Position numbers and translations under genes: made by a program. Below, piece by piece: positions 1 to 14,800 of a DNA stretch of 64,000 bases. Numbering within the stretch: the first letter of the stretch is position 1; each line of letters begins with the position of its first letter. Source of the DNA: Physella acuta (lineage: Eukaryota > Mollusca > Gastropoda > Physidae). The notes beneath the pieces are model-generated. The model was not told where the DNA came from. It did no database searches and saw nothing but the letters and a program-made list of their open reading frames with translations. The stretch is from contig NW_026732774.1 of the NCBI RefSeq assembly GCF_028476545.1, forward strand, positions 112,001 through 176,000, written 5' to 3'.

Positions 1-479
1 TACATATCCAAATGAAATGACTCTCAAATGTAATCACGGACGCTCAGTAAGGTGGAACACTGGTGTGGGGGGGGGGGGTGACAGTTGGTGGGGTGAGGTG
101 AAGCCCGTGAAGGATAACTGTACATTTAAATCTATGGGATGCCAAACCCTAAAAAAAAATCAGTTCGGGTACTACGTTACTGGATCTCTGACCGCAGCCA
201 TTCAAGAGAAGGTGCGTGTTTATAGAGCGTCCGCGTATTACATTACAGATTAAGACCGCGTTCTCACAAGAGAAGGTCCGTGTCTATAATTAGAAAGTGA
301 ACCATGTGACAGCCAGCGTCATGTTATTTATGAGTTTCGCGATGGCATGCTCGGGCTGCCGGTAATTTAGACGTTTTAGAAATCAGGAGAATCAAACAGT
401 ATAGACTTTATAATTTGTTTAGTGTGCCTACACTATTTTAAAACAAGAATCACTTTGGCCTTAACTATTATACTGAATA
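1..479. other. Non-coding sequence
   Basis: A repeated agagaaggt(g/c)cgtgt(t/c)tata motif occurs twice (about 205 and 270). No gene recognised. Confidence 0.5.
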
Positions 480-487
480 TCCCTACA

Positions 488-792
488 CAGAGGCGTAGTG
501 AGGAGGGGGGGGGGGTGCGGATCGCACCGGGTGACACCATTTAGGGGGGTGACACCAAGGCAAAAAAATAGCAAAATATATAGAGAAAAACTTGAGGGGG
601 GGGGGGTGCAAATCGAAAGTTTGAGGTGGAAGGGGGAGGGGGTGCAAATCGAAAGTTTGAGGAGGGGGGGATGCAAATCGGAAATTTGAAAGTTTTTTCC
701 CGGGAAGGGTCGCTACCCTTCTGGGGGGGGGGGGGGGGAAATGACACCATTAAGTGCCGCACCGGGTGACACCCGACTTCGCTACGCCACTG
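488..792. mobile_element. hAT-type MITE, cagaggcgtag family
   Basis: Ends CAGAGGCGTAG / CTACGCCACTG, internal tgcaaatcgaaagtttgagg units, perfect 8-bp target-site duplication tccctaca at 480-487 and 793-800. Confidence 0.94.
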
Positions 793-800
793 TCCCTACA

Positions 801-1495
801 ATTAATTAAAATAAACATGTGCTTAATCACTTTACGAATACCGTTAAAGTTTACCAAAAAGAAAATGGACATAATTACTGTATAAATGCCCTTCAAAAAT
901 ATAAAAATAAGTACAAGTATAATGTATTTAAAGATGACCTGACAATATATAAAATAAATATGAACATAATTACTGTATGGATGCCTATCAAACGTATCGT
1001 GGTGAATATGCATAATTACACAAAAGATGCCCATACAGTGTATAAATTATGATTTTAGGGATAAATACTCTGGATTTCCGGGGCATGTCCCCATCCGCTC
1101 TCTCCCCCCCCCCTCCCCCTCTGCAAGCCATCATCAGGTCACTGACTGTTTACTACAGGCACCACCGCCTGCTCACTAAAAAAAAACGTCTTCAACGGTC
1201 CGCAAACAATAGGGTATCTTTTACGTTTTTCCCGATTTTACCTCCCATGTCAGGTCGGGGGCTAATTCGCGACCGCCATCTCCAGTCACCTCAGGACAAT
1301 AGCGAGTCGACCGTGTCAGCGATGTGTGACACTAATGTCTTTCTTTAGAATAACGGTCTGTCCTAGTCCATGTAGAGGATAACTCACTAACATCAGCCTT
1401 GGCCTCAGTTTTAACATACAGCAATTTCGGCCATTTAGTTGGGGTTTTTTTTAAAATTTAATTCAGCAAAGATTATTTAAGTTTACAAACTAATT
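801..1495. other. Non-coding sequence
   Basis: AT-rich, C runs near 1,100. No gene recognised. Confidence 0.5.
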
Positions 1496-1499
1496 TAGG

Positions 1500-1590
1500 C
1501 AACAATGGCGTTGCTGAAGCGCGGGGCCCCTTCAAGCGCGGGGCCTAGGGCGACCGCCCCGTTTGCCACCCCCTAACGCCGGCTCTGTCT
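1500..1590. mobile_element. Possible hAT-type element end
   Basis: GC-rich block ending ccctaacgccggctctg; CAGAGCCGG ends are seen in some hAT MITEs. Only one end is visible. Confidence 0.3.
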
Positions 1591-1809
1591 ACCTCTTGCA
1601 CATTTGGGATATAGATCTACTGGCTAATAATCTTTATAAGTAAATAAACCTGTTTTATTTTATTTTTTGTAAACAGCCTGTTGATAATTTCAGTCGTCTC
1701 ACGTTGTACTAGTTAGACACTTTTTTCCGGGAAGATAAAAATAGTGTTTAAAAATATATATTTTAGTTTACTTGGCCCTTGTAGGTATAGTTACAGATCT
1801 AGTAAAACT

Positions 1810-1900
1810 GTGATGGCGTGGTCGAATGGTAGAGGGTTCGGATCTGGGTTATGACTAGTGACTGACCACACCCTCCCTTCATTATGCCGAGATGAAGAAA
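1810..1900 (+). mobile_element. Possible SINE fragment
   Basis: tggcgtggtcgaatggtagag resembles an A box, and gaccacaccctccctt matches the tail of the 56-kb SINE. Weak. Confidence 0.3.
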
Positions 1901-2590
1901 CATAAGAACTCTACATCATCTGCCCAATGGATCGCTAGGATGAAAAGAAAACAAATCACAACCATTGACACCACTGTCTATGGGTACAGGTACACTAGAC
2001 CTAAGTCCTCGCTGTCTATGGGTACAGGTACACTAGACCTAAGTCCTTTCTATATAAAGGTGTTTTGTATAGTTTCTTTTTCGTGAGCTGAGTTTCTTTT
2101 AGGCATCTCTTCAGGTGAGATGGGGAAGAGTCCTCTGGAAGAAGGAAATAGAATTTATATTGAAAAAAATATTTTTACAAAAGTCCGCCCCCTCCCCTCC
2201 CGGAAAATTTAGTCCGTCTCCCCCCCCCCCCAAAGTCTGAAAGAAATACTTCTCGTGTGACGAGTTAAATGTTTTATCCTGTCCCTAGCCACAATTCCTT
2301 GGCCAGAGATAGACAGCCCCCCCCCCCCCATAATAGCTGGGGGTGACCCAGTGATGAGTACCCAGAACAGGACTTTAAATCGATTCTTTCACGTTAATAA
2401 TTTGTGCTGTTCGACCCGAACACTTGAATTATCTGCCTAGTAGTAAGCCTTAGATCTAAATACTAATACGTATTTTGGTGTCGGCCTATTTTATAATTAA
2501 AAAATGTACACCTGTTCGTTTTGAACCATATTGGAACCTTTTCCATTTGAACCGAATTTTTACAAATTATATTCCATTTCACGAGACCCA
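1901..2590. other. Non-coding sequence
   Basis: A 37-bp segment (ctatgggtacaggtacacta...) is tandemly duplicated at 1,977-2,050. No gene recognised. Confidence 0.55.
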
Positions 2591-2594
2591 CAAC

Positions 2595-2905
2595 TTATAA
2601 ACTAAGTCATAGGACACCCCACAAACTAGCCAATAATCGAGGTCATGTGACCTCAGATATTATAATCAAAGTCAAAGGACCCAACAATCATTATCTAATC
2701 CAAGCCATAGGACCCCACAAATTACATAATAATCCACTTCATAAGACCTCAGATATAATAATCCACATCATAGGTCCCCATATATAATAATCCAGTTCAT
2801 AGGACTTCAGACATAGATCTATATCCTCACTAATTTGATCCAGTTTATAGGACCCTACAAATCATACTTTAGGGCCCACAAATTAGAATCCAGATCAAAT
2901 GAAAC
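2595..2905. repeat. Degenerate tandem repeat, 35-45 bp unit
   Basis: Units contain aatcca(g/c)ttcataggacc and ccacaaatta; diverged, about 7-8 copies. Confidence 0.75.
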
Positions 2906-3938
<1,033 letters not shown>

Positions 3939-4832
3939 GCTTCCTTGAATTATTATTACTGGAAGAAAAGACTACGTATCTGACTTGACTTTTCAGTTTT
4001 TAATAGACTCGCTTTAGAGAAATTTTGATCTAGAACTTGTATCTCTTTGGTACTTTTTCATGACGTTTTTTGTTTGACTATATCAGCCAGATTTTCCTTT
4101 TCTTTTTCAACTATCTGATTGGCGATTAAAAATACACTAACATTGCACGTGACTTCCCGTAACCTACTTTCCACAACACGGCTTATCACAGCAAAAAAAA
4201 ATCTCATCTTGAATGGTTTAAAAAAAAAATCAACATTTGCATCATGCTCGACATTTTGATCACAACAATTTTTTTTTATAATAAAAGGTTAGGTATTTTT
4301 AAATACAATATAAACAATGTTTATCGTAAACATATGATTAAAAAAAATTAAATGCATTTGCCAACAATTAAAAATATGTTACAGACTAATTAACATTATA
4401 GAGTAAATAGGTTAAGTGCTATAAATAGTGAACACGGCATAAAGCTGAATATCTACACATATATTATTAAACAAGTTATATGTAAACAAGAACTAATAAT
4501 TTAAAATGTAATAGATTCCTGTACTGCCTTTTTATTTGGAGGTGAAAAAAAAAACACCTGTTTAAGACAGGGAAGGGAATGTTCTAATTGTTCTTCAGTG
4601 CGGTAGCCAACGGTAGACTTGTTTTTATGACAAGTTCAACACTTTCTTTTTGATAAATTCACGAAGGAAGTTGGTTACTTCTAATAGTGCTTACTGGTGG
4701 AGGAAGCGTAGACGAGATCCATTCAAAATTCTTCTTTTAATTATTTCCGCGATCGTACACAAACCGTACAGCAAAAAAAAAAAAAAAATTAAACATAATA
4801 ATTGGAGATAGATTTTAGACCCCCCCCCCCCC

Positions 4833-4928
4833 TATAGGGCTGGTAATTAGGTCACCAACCAGTTCTACGGCTCAATAAAACCTACATGAGCCATAGAACT
4901 GGTTGGTGACCTACTTACCAGCCCTATA
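4833..4928. mobile_element. Foldback MITE, tagggctggtaattagg family
   Basis: Arms tagggctggtaattaggtca / tgacctacttaccagcccta with TATA at both ends; about 96 bases, loop ctcaataaaacctacatg. Confidence 0.92.
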
Positions 4929-5410
4929 CCCAAGATAAAGCTGTATAACATTGCTAGAGACCATACCCGTTCTTATTATAATTTTTTAAACGTACAACCT
5001 CACTACTGTATAAACAACGACACCATTAATTACTTAACAATATTAGTTTTTTTTTCAGAAATAGATAATCGAAATCACATAGTTGTGGAGATTTTCATTC
5101 TAAAGAGTTTTAAAGCCTTTCATTAAGATAGATGTAAATCAGTGTAAGTTATTGTTCTTGACGTGTCAATTAAATTCTAAACAGCAGAAATTCTACTAAA
5201 ATTCTACAGCCTTGCTCTACATCCCCGCTCAACTTACGAGACAAACTTAGAATTACTAAACCATGAACAAACTCCTTCGCATTATATTATGAGTATACTA
5301 TTCTGTCTCTATGATAACGTACTTTGTTTATTCGTTTACTTTGTAAATCTGATTTTATACAATGACATTACAAGCAAGAGTCGCTGCCAATCGGCGTTAT
5401 GGCTCTACAT

Positions 5411-5494
<84 letters not shown>

Positions 5495-7330
5495 GTTCCT
5501 TTCTTATCTACACTCGACTCTGCACTAAGCTAATGAAGAAAAATTTCAAACATGCAGATAGTAGTAACACGAAAGTAACACAACCCGGAATAGCGATAAG
5601 GACATGAAGGCTAGACTGTCCGCTTGGTTGTGGTAGTGGTTATTTCCCTTGCACCCGGGATTACGTCCCCTGCTTTCATTGCGTTGCATGGTAATGGAAT
5701 GTGCAAGTATGTAAAAAGTGGTGTGAACATCGTCAAAAATAAATCAATCATTGCAGCATTTTATTTGTGTTAAATAATGGAGTCATAATAATTTTAAAAA
5801 AGCAAAATTCATAAATTATTTATTAGTTATTTTTTTAATAAAAAACAATAGCAGTAGTTTTCTTACTTCAACTATGTTTGTTATTTAAAAGTGTACATTA
5901 AAAAAAAAGGTGCATAGATTTCTACGGAATAAAATATTTGATTAATTTTGTATTTTTTAAATTCTACTTTTTTTTTGTAAAAAGAATATGTCGTGCAATC
6001 GTGCAGGATTTGTCTGTATAAATAAGGCGCTTTTTTTTAATATTAAAAATAAGATAAGAATTTTTTAAAGATAGACAAATCTAGTGGTTTAACAATAAGA
6101 AAATAGGTAAGTAAGTAAATTGGAATATGTCTGGATTTAATGTGAATTGATGTTCAGTCGATGAACTAAAATGGAAGTCGAGCTAAATTGAAGATGAGCT
6201 TAAATGGAAGATGAGCTAATACAATTGGACCTCATGAGATAAAAAAATATCTACATAATTAACATTTGATTAGGTTAGTAGCGTAAATGAGATGAAAAAT
6301 GAGAATAAAAATAGCTGAATGCTTTGGATGTAGACTCCTACCAAGGCAGTTAGCTAGTCTAATTTTTTGTTTGTCATTAACCCTTGATCCTAACAATATT
6401 ATAGTTTTTACTTTAACAGACTCGATTATAAGACTAGATAATACATTTACTTTTAATATAAATTAAGGGGTTAGGCTTCAGAAAAAAAAACTTCTTAAAT
6501 AATAAGCTTTACTTATTTATTTGTGTGTATCTAAGTTAGGGTACTTAATAGAAAATATTTGCATGCATCAAGGACTTTTTTTTGGAAGTCTGGTTGCCAT
6601 GACAACGGCGGCCATCTTTAAAAAAAACAACAGCCTTTTGTTGTGGTCCGAATTAAAATTAATGCTAAATTTAATGGTATTTCATCATACACAATTTTGA
6701 AATTTTTTTTGTCGAGTGTTTTTTGTTAAAAAAAATTAGCTAGTTGATTCTATTAGAGTTGGTTGAAGAAGGATCAATGATTTTATGATCAATATATATG
6801 TTAGCTTTTTTAACCATATATTAAGGAGGTCCCTAATGCATGCACATATTTCCCCATAAATACCTTAACTTAAATACACATAAATAACTAAAAAAAGGCT
6901 TATTAATTAAAAATAAATTTTCCCCGTTTTTTTTTCTTTTTGGGGAGCCTACCCCATTAGTAGTTTTAACAAAAAAATTTTTTTTTTTAAATTCTGTATT
7001 TTTAAATACATTTTTAATATTTCCAGCCAGTTGCTTTAGGCACTAAAAAATATTGAAATGCATTGTAAACCTATTAAAAAAAAATACAAAACAACTGCAC
7101 TATACGTTATATATCAGAGTTCTACTTCTAGCATTAAAAGAGTGTGAGTACTGTAACGAAGGACCCGGTGCTAGTTTTGTTCGTGTCATGCATTGATTTA
7201 GTTATGGGAGTATAAAGAGGATGAAATAAAAAAAATACATAATCACAGATGAGGCAGGAATGCATTTGTTTTAAAATATTGGTCCGATGCTCATTGTTCA
7301 TCTATGTGTATTTTAAAACATATTAACATT
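4929..7330. other. 3' flank of eag, non-coding
   Basis: AT-rich with a (TA)n tract at 5,413-5,492 and many A/T homopolymers. No gene recognised. Confidence 0.65.
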
Positions 7331-7332
7331 TG

Positions 7333-7338
7333 TTTATT
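7333..7338 (-). terminator. Candidate polyadenylation signal AATAAA for eag
   Basis: TTTATT on the plus strand reads AATAAA on the minus strand about 105 bases after the eag stop codon. It would give a very short 3' UTR. The flank is AT-rich, so a chance match is quite possible. Confidence 0.4.
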
Positions 7339-7442
7339 CTAAACTATTTACATTCTTCAACAAACGCTGTAACAGAATCGAGGAGGACTTCAGGTTCAAT
7401 GCATTGGAAATTGTACAAAATTTACGACGCGGATGTCCGCTT

Positions 7443-8837
7443 TCATAAAATGTCAAGGTCACCGTCTTCTAGAGAGGTGACCTCCTCCCCGTCCTCTGGA
7501 ACGTCGACCTGCACTGACCCGTGGACCCTTCCTGGCACCGGTTCCGGCGTTCCGGTCGACTGTTTCCGGCTTTCGTTGCTGCTGTTCGAGGATTTAGAGG
7601 ATCTTCTCGAAGATTTCTTTCCGGTGCCTTTTCGTTTGGTGTCTTTTTGGGAAACCCCGAGGCCTTTGGGCGGGGAAGGTCTAGACTGGCGAGCCGGCTG
7701 AGGCTCGTCAGGGGCGGCTTCGGTGCTGATGTTCATGGGGGTGATGTCTCTAGCAGTGACGATGGGATCTTCGGGATCCTCGTTGCGGGGGAAGGAGGAG
7801 ACCGAGTTCTTCGGGGACTGATCCCCGCTGTTGGAACTGGTGACGTTGGTTGGGGAGTTGAACTTTGAACTGGCGTAGGTAGATACTGACGACGACGGGG
7901 TGGTGGCGGGGGAGAAGAACCTCAACACCTCCGAGATGTGTTCATCAATGCGGTTCAATTTCTGCCGGAGACCTTCGATTTCTTCTTTGATTTCTAAACG
8001 GATGTCGTATAGTGACGTCAGCATGTGCTGCTCCGCAGCAGTCAGTCCTACGGAGTAACCGGCAGCGGTTGCGGTAACCGCGGTCATTTCAGCTGATTGG
8101 TTGGTGCCGTTGCTGCTGATGCTGGAGGTTTCCCGCGTGAGGTTATTGACGGTGTTGATGTTGAGGGTGGTGTGCAGCGTTTGGTGCGCAACTTCCGCTC
8201 TCGCCGGGTCCTCGACGATTTGGTCTAGTTTATTGCTACTGCGAAGAATCCCGCTATCAGCGGAGTCAGTTTTCTTCATGTTTGTCCTTAGCTCATCTTC
8301 AGGCGACTCCTCTATAGGTTCTTGCTGTTTGCTTAAAAAACGACCCCATTTCCCCACAGGTTTAGTTTGCGCTTTCGTAGCCTCAACAGGTTTAGCTTCT
8401 ACCTTAGGCGACAAATCGTTCAAAGGAATCGCCTTTTCACCCACAATTCCTTTCGACTCGGAGTCCGACGAACTACTTCCGCTTGTCGCTCCGGATAAAA
8501 ATTTACCCCACCGGGACGTCCCGCCGCCTAGCCGGGGCGCGGGTTTATTCGCAGACTGATCCGGGTTTTCGGACACCGTAATGATGCGGGTCCCGCTGTG
8601 TGGCCGGTCCTGCTGTGGGGTCTCCTCTTCGGGGGCCGTGGACCCCGCGCTCCCGCCGCCTCGCTCAACGTCGTGCGAGTTTTGTTTAACGTCGTGTTTG
8701 GAGTCACTGATCTTCCGGAAGCGTGAGATGAGTTTCCGCACGGGGTGGTCGTTGGCGAGATCCAGGGGCGGGTCGTTCTTGCGCTTCTCGGCGAGTTCTC
8801 TCTCTTTCTTCACGTCTGCGACTTTGCGGAATATCAA
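7443..8837 (-). CDS. eag: eag last coding exon: C-terminal tail and assembly coiled coil
   Basis: Starts after a cttcag acceptor with [20 protein letters not shown], the conserved calmodulin-binding/post-cNBD segment of EAG channels, and ends with a TGA after LEDGDLDIL. It encodes 464 residues. The conserved [10 protein letters not shown] motif (vertebrate KKTDSCDSGI) lies mid-exon. A heptad-like segment, [20 protein letters not shown] to ISEVLRFF, fits the tetramerising C-terminal assembly domain. The rest is Ser/Pro/Thr-rich and diverged, with basic stretches near the end. GC content is much higher than in the flanking introns. Confidence 0.95.
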   Translation of the reverse strand: MIFRKVADVKKERELAEKRKNDPPLDLANDHPVRKLISRFRKISDSKHDVKQNSHDVERGGGSAGSTAPEEETPQQDRPHSGTRIITVSENPDQSANKPAPRLGGGTSRWGKFLSGATSGSSSSDSESKGIVGEKAIPLNDLSPKVEAKPVEATKAQTKPVGKWGRFLSKQQEPIEESPEDELRTNMKKTDSADSGILRSSNKLDQIVEDPARAEVAHQTLHTTLNINTVNNLTRETSSISSNGTNQSAEMTAVTATAAGYSVGLTAAEQHMLTSLYDIRLEIKEEIEGLRQKLNRIDEHISEVLRFFSPATTPSSSVSTYASSKFNSPTNVTSSNSGDQSPKNSVSSFPRNEDPEDPIVTARDITPMNISTEAAPDEPQPARQSRPSPPKGLGVSQKDTKRKGTGKKSSRRSSKSSNSSNESRKQSTGTPEPVPGRVHGSVQVDVPEDGEEVTSLEDGDLDIL

Positions 8838-11800
8838 CTGAAGAAAAATAATTCAATACTATTTCAATACACAGAACGGTTTTGACAACTTGAAATTTTA
8901 TAATAAAATTGTTTACAGTCGAACTGTAAGATCAGATGGGTAAAAACATTTAACAATCATAGGCAGATTTAAGGGGTGACTTTAAGTAATGGAGCTTAGC
9001 CCACCCATTCGGTTCTCCCACAATTTGAAAAAAAAAAATTAAGCCCATCAAAAGTTAAATAAATGTTGCTTAATTGTGACTTTTATGATATTTTACAAAT
9101 TTCAATTCTAAATTGGTGGATCTTAGGAGAGGCTTGTAGGTCTAGCCTTCCCCTAACACACACACAAACAAAACCACAAAGACAATGCTAGATCCATTGT
9201 TGTTAACAATTTTTCTAATTAAGACACTTTGAAATCTTGGGTTTCATCCTAACTATACCATAATAATAGAATGTAATGTTTTTGAGACAAAAAATTAAAT
9301 AGGTTTCACCAAGAGATTAAATACTCTTTATTATCATCCATCCAGACATCTTCTTCATCCTCCCAAAATTCTACCATCGGTATCATCGTCTACATTGTCA
9401 CCATCTTTACCACTTTCACCGCCATCACAAACATCATCCTTATCAACACACTCATCATCATACTAGCGACCATTTCTACCACAACCGCCCAGTCACCATC
9501 ACCACCACCACTTTCAATAACCAACACCTACAACACCATCCTACAACCTCCACCCCTTACCACCAATAACAGTCACCATCTCCAGCACCACCACCACCAC
9601 GTCCACCACCACAGAAACTACATCTATCTTTACCACCACCTCCACCAAATCCAACAATATCCACCTTTGCCACCACCACCACCGCAGTCACCACCTCAAC
9701 CACTCTACTACCTCCAAACGTCCCTACCACCACCACCAACCACCAACTCTTCCACCACCACTGTCACCACCACCACCACCACATCTACCACCCTGCTACC
9801 TCCAAAATAAGTCCCCACCATCACCACCAATCACCATCTCTTCCACCACCACCACCACAGTCACCACATCCACCACCAGCTTCAAAAGCACCCCCCTCCC
9901 ACCAACACATCCCCACTCCACACCTGAGCCCACCTACCCTGTGCCTCAGGTTGTAGGTGAGCGTCAAATTCCTGGCAAACGAGTTGGCGAAGGCGTGGTA
10001 AAAATCTAAGACTTCCAGCAGACGATCCCTCTTGATGGCGTGGAGATCACAGTAGGTCAGCGCTCGGACATTGGCCGTAGATTGACCAATAGCCGGCTCT
10101 TTCCAAAAATTATCACCGAAAACATCGCCCTTGCCTATTTTTTTGAGAAATAAAACATACAGAGTTATAAAATACAAATATTTTATATTCTGAAGCGTAA
10201 ATTACAAATTTTAAAAACGTGACAAAAAGAGTGGCAAAAAAACCCAACAAAAAATAAAAACAACCGAACGTTCCATTGAACATTGATATCAGATTATATA
10301 AAATCAGTATACAGTATTTAGCAAACAAAGCGGTTTTATCATCTTTTATGGCTACTCCTCATAAAGGTCTAATGACCGAGTCATTTCTCATCTATTTAGC
10401 CTCATGAGAAGACGCAATATACTGACACAGAAAAGGCATACAAAAAATTACACGATGGATTGATCAAGCGAGAATGACGTTTGGGATGTTTGAATAACGA
10501 GGCCACAACTAAAGATGAAATTTTAGGATACAACTTGTTCGGAAAGTCTTGTCAAGGTCCTACGATTTATGGAGGTCAATAGAGGTCAATAGAGATCAGT
10601 GGAGGTCAAGTGTAGCCACGACCCCAGGGTCCATAGAGGTCAATAAAAAATGTTGGCCTTAGTTCCATGGCCCATAGAGGTCCATGAAAAATATAGTTAC
10701 GACCCTAGGGTCTAAAGAGGTGAAGAAAAAAGTTCAGTTAGGAACCTAGGTCCATAGAGGTCAATGAAAAATGTAACGAGGACCCCAGGGGTCAGGAAAA
10801 AGTTCAGTTAGGAACCTGGGGTCCGTAGAGATTAATGAAAATGAAGCTACGACTCTAGGGTCCATAGAGGTCAATGGAAAACGTAACGAGGACCCCGAGG
10901 GTCAATTGAGGTCGACATTAGCGTAACCTGGACCTTAGGTCAATGAAAAGTGTAGTCAGGACCTTACGTTTCATAGAGGTCAATGAAAAGTGTAGTCAGG
11001 ACCTTACGTTTCATAGAGGTCAATGAAAACTGTAGTCAGGACCTTACGTTTCATAGAGGTCAATGAAAAGTGTAGTCAGGACCTTACGTTTCATAGAGGT
11101 CAATGAAAAGTGTAGTCAGGACCTTACGTTTCATAGAGGTCAATGAAAACTGTAGTCAGGACCTTACGTTTCATAGAGGTCAATGAAAAGTGTAGTCAGG
11201 ACCTTACGTTTCATAGAGGTCAATGAAAAGTGTAGTCAGGACCTTACGTTTCTTAGAGGTCAATGAAAAGTGTAGTCAGGACCTTACGTTTCATAGAGGT
11301 CAATGAAAAGTGTAGTCAGGACCTTACGTTTCATAGAGGTCAATGAAAAGTGTAGTCAGGACCTTATGTTTCATAGAGGTCAATGAAAAGTGTAGTCAGG
11401 ACCTGTTTCATAGAGGTCAATGAAAAGTGTAGTCAGGACCTGTTTCATAGAGGTCAATGAAAAGTGTAGTCAGGACCTTATGTTTCATAGAGGTCAATGA
11501 AAAGTGTAGTCAGGACCTTACGTTTCATAGAGGTCAATGAAAAGTGTAGTCAGGACCTTACGTTTCATAGAGGTCAATGAAAAGTGTAGTCAGGACCTTA
11601 TGTTTCATAGAGGTCAATGAAAAGTATAGTCAGGACCTTACGTTTCATAGAGGTCAATGAAAAGTGTAGTCAGGACCTTATGTTTCATAGAGGTCAATAA
11701 AAATTGTAGTCAGGACCTTATATAGATTACGGAGGAAATATAATCCGAATATAATCAAGAGAGAAAAACATTTAGAAAGCAATTTTTAAAAAAATCATAC

Positions 11801-14800
11801 GAGACATTAATTTTGACAGATGCCACATGATTGAAACAAAAAAAATTAGTTAATTTATTAGGCGAACTGGACATGTGAAGACGTCATAGCAATTAGACTC
11901 AGACATCATTGCAGACGGAGCTATCGCGGACTTGTTTTTTTTTTGCACGTCCCTCGGTAATACACGTCTCCATCTATTTAATGTGTCATTGATAATTTAA
12001 AACCGCAGCTAATTTAGAAGGGAAGCTGAATTTGTTTTGTTTTTGTTTTGGTTTGTTTTTTTAAAGGGCCGGGGAAAAAAATAATCAGATTGCAATTAAT
12101 AGCCCAGCTAATTAGTTAAGAAATAAATTTCAGCAATATTAATCATCATTAGAAGCAATTTTTATATCCCGTTAAAGAAACTAAGCGGAAGTGGTTTCGG
12201 AAATGTTAGCAAAGTTATCAACGTGAAATGGGCGGAAAAGATTGTTGTAACGGCAATACAAAGATTTCTAGGCTTCATCTAGGCAAAGGTACGTAACCAG
12301 TCTGGACGGGATCCGAACCCACAATTTCCATTCGACTCTGGCACATATCGCCTGCCAAATGCCAGTTCACTCGTGTAAATATTGCACCAAGCTGACTCCT
12401 CACAAAGGATGGAGGCTCGGATCGCACACGGTCGAGGACAATGAATGGAGTTGTCCATAACCTTGACCTCTGACCCCCATGCCGTTGCAGCGTTATATGA
12501 AATCTGCCACCTTTAATTCAAACCGATGGAATTTACGAGAGACTCGGTAGATATTTCTAGTAGCCCCATAGGATGGTTTATATTGCTGCATCAATCCTCT
12601 TCTTTCTTCTCTTCTACTTCGTTCTAAATTTAGTGTTGAAGGGGATTCCCCCCCCCCCCCCATCCCACCCACCCAACACAATTAGTATTGCGTGTCAACT
12701 AGTCATGCACCATATAGACAGTTGACTCCAATTTTCAGTCTGTTTCTATTCTTCTGTATTTTCTTCCATAGCCTTTGTCCAACCAAGAACAAACTACAAG
12801 GCAGCAGTTGTTTAATTTTGGAGTTGTCTCTCCTGGAAGAGTTGCTGTCCCCAGCTATCCAGCCTCATCTGCACTACTATTCGAAATCGAGACTTTTCGG
12901 TTTAGCAACAATGAGTTTTACCTACTCGACCTTAGTAATAGGCAAAGATCTGAGATGATCTCTTTGTACTCGAGCATGTAAATAGATAAAACGTCTTGTT
13001 AAAGAGTGAGACACAGGGCCTACTTCTGTTGGGTCTTAGCTTGTGTTGAACATAAAGGAAACTGGCTTTATTGCTTCGAGAAACTCAAGCTCACCTGTAT
13101 CTGTTATCAAACTATAAGACCATAAACATACCTGGCTACCACCCACTCAAATACCCCCCCTTCCCAACAACTGCCATGAAGCGCATGCCGCCATTTCTAA
13201 ACATGACAGCTTTTTATTTGATTAAAGTGCATTAACTTGGAGCTGTCGAGCCATAAAAATGTAATTAAAATAGTTAAATTGACAATTTAATTAAAAATCG
13301 ATGGACCGTGAATGTACGTTCAATCTATAAATTTTGATTGAAATTCTTGAAAAATAAACAAGTACAAAAAAAATTAATCATAAATATAATCAAAATCACT
13401 GAACCGTAAATTTATTTAATATAATTGAACCGTAAGCTTTTTATAAATCACTTAACCGTAAATCTATTTAAAATCATTAAACTGTAAATTTGTTTACAGT
13501 CATTAAACCGTAAACCTGTTTAAAATTATTTAACTGTAAACCTGTTTAAATATCATTTAACCGTAAACCTGTTTAAAATAATTAAACCGTAAATTTGTTT
13601 ACAATCATTAAACCGTAAACCTGTTAAAATCACTGAACCGTAAACTCACTCAAAATAGCCACGACCTCCTCGTCTTGAATGACCTCCAGTGACCCGGACA
13701 CGACGAAGCAGAGGGCGTCAAGACTCTCCCCCTGGTGGAATATCAAATCCCCAGGGGCGCTGTGGGTCATGTTGAAGTGCATGGCTAGGGCCCTCAGGCA
13801 GCCGTCACTGGCCAGACGGAAGGCGGGGTGTTCTAGAAACACTTTCCTGTTCAGGTGTACACAGAGGTCAGCTTTCATGTCTTTTGGGCAGTAGTTTAGC
13901 ACCTGGATGAGAAGAAACACAACGTATTTAGCACATGAGTAAACAGATACATTTAGCACCTGGATGAGAAGAAATACATCGTATTTAGAACTTTAGAAAA
14001 CAAATAATAATTTGAACAACTGGATCAGAAGACACAACGTATTTAGCACATGAGAAAACATACATTTAGCACCTGGATCAGAAGAAACACAACGTATTTA
14101 GAACATGAGAAACAGATAATACATATAGCACCTGGATCAGAAGAAACACAGCGTATTTAGCACATGAGAAAACAGATAATACATATAGCACCTGGATCAG
14201 AAGAAACACAACGTATTTAGAACATGAGAAAACAGATAATACATATAGCACCTGGATCAGAAGAAACACAGCGTATTTAGCACATGAGAAAACAGATAAT
14301 ACATTTAGCACCTTGATCAAAACAAACATAACATATTTAGCACATGAGAAAACAGATAATACATTTAGCACCTTGATCAAAACAAACATAACATATTAAG
14401 CATATGAGAAAACAGATAATACATTTAGCACCTTGATCAAAACAAACATAACATATTTAGCATATGAGAAAACAGATAATACATTTAGCACCTTGATCAA
14501 AACAAACACAACGTATTTAGCACATGATAAAACAGATAATACATTTAGCACCTTGATCAAAACAAACACAACGTATTTAGCACATGATAAAACAGATAAT
14601 ACATTTAGCACCTTGATCAAAACAAACACAACGTATTTAGCACATGATAAAACAGATAATACATTTAGCACCTTGATCAAAACAAACACAACGTATTTAG
14701 CACATGATAAAACAGATAATACATTTAGCACCTTGATCAAAACAAACACAACGTATTTAGCACATGATAAAACAGATAATACATTTAGCACCTTGATCAA

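Noticed and set aside
8101-8841. Plus-strand frames of 86-152 codons
   Set aside because: Antisense shadows of the GC-rich last eag exon.
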